A stretch of DNA of 33,588 nt. Source: Beijerinckiaceae bacterium. Its GTDB lineage: Bacteria; Pseudomonadota; Alphaproteobacteria; Rhizobiales; Beijerinckiaceae. The position numbers and the translations under genes were made by a program. Under the pieces are notes generated by a model, which made no database searches, was not told the DNA's origin, and saw nothing but the letters and a program-made list of their open reading frames with translations. How positions within the stretch are numbered: position 1 is the first letter of the stretch; every line of letters begins with the position of its first letter. Shown here one piece after another: positions 32,544 to 33,588 of this stretch. Location of the stretch: positions 1 to 33,588 of the forward strand of contig CANGFE010000024.1 of assembly GCA_947453155.1 (NCBI GenBank), read 5' to 3'.

Positions 32544-33283
32544 TGGCTTCCAATCTCAACACAATCCACGAGCAATTACGCAAAGAAGTTGCGGCTGCGA
32601 CGCGTATTCTCGTGGCCGAAGGCATTCTCGATTATTCGGGCCATGTCGCGACACGTCTGCCCGGTGGTGAGACCTTTCTTATCCAGACAGGGCTCGACTC
32701 GCGCGCGGAACTGCGCCCCGAGCGTCTGCTCGTCGTCGATTACGAGGGCAATGTCGTGCAGGGTGAAGGCAAAGTGCCAGCCGAACTGGCGCTGCATCTC
32801 GAAGTGCTCAAAGCGCGGCCCGATATTGAAAGCGTGCTCCATTGCCATATGGAACTCGCCATTGCCTTCACCATGATGAAGGGCGTGCAATTGCAATTGA
32901 TGCGCGCCCGTGCCGTGCGCTGGGAGAGCGGCATTCCGACCCATCCCGATCCGAGCCATATCAAAGAACGCGAACAAGGCGCAGCTCTCGCCAAGACCAT
33001 GGGCCCGCACCATGCCGTGCTCATGCGGGGGCACGGCCTTACACTGGTGGCCGAAAGCGTGCCGGCCCTGCTCGTTGATGCCGTGCATTTTGAAGAAAAT
33101 GCCAAAGCCATGATGCAAGTGCTGCAAGCAGGTGCCGAACCCGTGCCCTTCACAGACGAAGAACTCGTGCAGATCAACAAGCATGAGATGCGTGATTTCC
33201 ACATTGGCAAATTGTGGAACTACTATGTGCGAAAGGGTGTGGCCGAAGGCGTGGTGCCAGCCGATTGGGGCCTTTTGACGTAA
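32540..33283 (+). CDS. Class II aldolase/adducin family protein
   Basis: A 247-residue metal-dependent enzyme. Zinc-site histidines are His101 and His103 (LHCHME) and His165 (RGHG), with Glu82 (PAELALH) as the probable catalytic acid; these correspond to the FucA/AraD layout. Members act as aldolases, epimerases or decarboxylases of hydroxy acids and sugar phosphates. Either of two adjacent ATG codons (32540 or 32543) may be used. Coupling to a carboxylate-type receptor suggests an acidic substrate, for instance a hydroxy acid, as inference. Confidence 0.9.
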   Translation: MMASNLNTIHEQLRKEVAAATRILVAEGILDYSGHVATRLPGGETFLIQTGLDSRAELRPERLLVVDYEGNVVQGEGKVPAELALHLEVLKARPDIESVLHCHMELAIAFTMMKGVQLQLMRARAVRWESGIPTHPDPSHIKEREQGAALAKTMGPHHAVLMRGHGLTLVAESVPALLVDAVHFEENAKAMMQVLQAGAEPVPFTDEELVQINKHEMRDFHIGKLWNYYVRKGVAEGVVPADWGLLT

Positions 33284-33303
33284 GGCCGTTCAAAGACCCG
33301 TGA

Positions 33304-33343
33304 GCATGTGGGGATCATGCGGCCACGCAAAAGCCACACATGC
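33304..33343 (+). terminator. Possible terminator after the aldolase-family gene
   Basis: GCATGTGGGG (33304-33313) pairs with CCACACATGC (33334-33343) with one mismatch across a 20-base loop, followed by CTATTTT. The stem is imperfect and the T-run short, so this is a weak candidate 20 bases after the stop. Confidence 0.4.
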
Positions 33344-33464
33344 CTATTTTCCAGAGACTTTCTGCATTTGAGCACGCGCACAAAAATACACTTGCGTGAT
33401 GTAATAACTAGTTTGTCATTAGACCTTCACAGCCCGTGAAAGCTGAACTCACTCCGTCCCGTGC

Positions 33465-33491
33465 CATGACTCCCATTGAATGATGGTCATG
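33465..33491. promoter_or_regulatory. Interrupted palindrome upstream of the MFS gene
   Basis: CATGAC and GTCATG (33465-33470 and 33486-33491) flank an inner CATT-G-AATG (33474-33482), giving a symmetric 27-base element 20 bases before the permease start. Its position suits an operator overlapping the promoter or leader. Confidence 0.45.
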
Positions 33492-33511
33492 CGCGAAAGA
33501 GAGGAGACGTC

Positions 33512-33588
33512 ATGTCGATCGCTGTTCCCGCTCAGGCCGAGCGCGCAAGGCCAATGACCCGCGAAGAAAAGCGCGTCATTCTGGCTTC
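33512..33588 (+). CDS. MFS (metabolite:H+ symporter-like) permease, N-terminal fragment
   Basis: The window ends after 25 complete codons. The visible sequence ends with MTREEKRVILA, the typical cytoplasmic N-terminus before the first helix of sialic-acid/dicarboxylate-type MFS symporters (usually continuing with an SSLGTVFEWYD-like block). The GAGGAG ribosome site is 5 bases before the ATG. The family call depends on this short stretch. Its position after the Bug receptor and aldolase-family genes suits uptake of an organic acid. Confidence 0.62.
   Translation, partial: MSIAVPAQAERARPMTREEKRVILA

Noticed and set aside
1-33588. CRISPR array, prophage, toxin-antitoxin or secretion loci
   Set aside because: No direct-repeat series, phage structural genes, small antagonistic gene pairs or secretion components were seen on either strand.

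Overview
The window is GC-rich, densely coded chromosomal DNA. It most resembles an alphaproteobacterium of the order Hyphomicrobiales (Rhizobiales). The reasons are the gene set (formate dehydrogenase with DUF3305, DUF3306, DUF6352 and DUF6505 neighbours, orphan TctC/Bug receptors, DUF3618 and PHA-system proteins), the codon style and a REP-like palindrome of a type common in that order. The genus cannot be assigned from the sequence alone. No rRNA, tRNA, CRISPR array, insertion sequence or phage gene was seen. No gene-free stretch exceeds 300 bases; the longest are 7466-7715 and 33284-33511.

Region 1 (1-7465, minus strand) is a formate dehydrogenase operon. Read in its own direction it runs: a biotin/lipoate-ligase-like protein, DUF6505, DUF6352, DUF3305, DUF3306, a TorD-type chaperone, a 68-residue Tat-signal protein, the Tat-exported molybdenum/tungsten catalytic subunit, and the start of the iron-sulfur beta subunit, which is cut by the window edge. 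The first five genes overlap by a few bases at start/stop junctions, so they are probably translated as a set.

Region 2 (7716-12333, plus strand) is transcribed divergently from region 1. It carries a 677-residue multi-cluster ferredoxin-like protein, an Mrp/NBP35 Fe-S carrier ATPase, FdhD (sulfurtransferase for the formate dehydrogenase cofactor) and MobA (guanylyltransferase for bis-MGD). Region 3 (12419-17576, minus strand) is a tungstate/molybdate uptake and insertion operon in the order tupB, tupC, tupA, a degenerate MoeA-like protein, and a MoeA fused to a periplasmic-binding-like domain. A divergent regulator (17664-18542) has an excisionase/MerR-type HTH and the same class of binding domain. 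Together, regions 1-3 form an almost complete module for importing, sensing and inserting the metal, sulfurating and nucleotidylating the cofactor, folding and exporting a periplasmic formate dehydrogenase.

Region 4 (18539-22719) holds a pirin, a PHA-granule-system protein, a DUF3618 membrane protein, a glycine-zipper lipoprotein and a long-form chromate transporter, which ends at a strong bidirectional terminator. Region 5 (22756-33588) looks catabolic or transport-related. It contains a class D flavin monooxygenase-type protein with a Bug receptor, a VOC protein, a small secreted protein, two small membrane proteins with intramembrane histidines, an exported amidohydrolase, an MFS permease, a glutaminase, a PEBP-type secreted protein, a second Bug receptor coupled to a class II aldolase-family enzyme, and the first codons of another MFS permease.

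The best candidates for undescribed biology are the uncharacterised formate dehydrogenase accessory set (with its ligase-like protein that lacks the usual ligase loop), the HdrA-like ferredoxin, and the use of one binding fold in the metal importer, the insertase and the regulator of a single locus.
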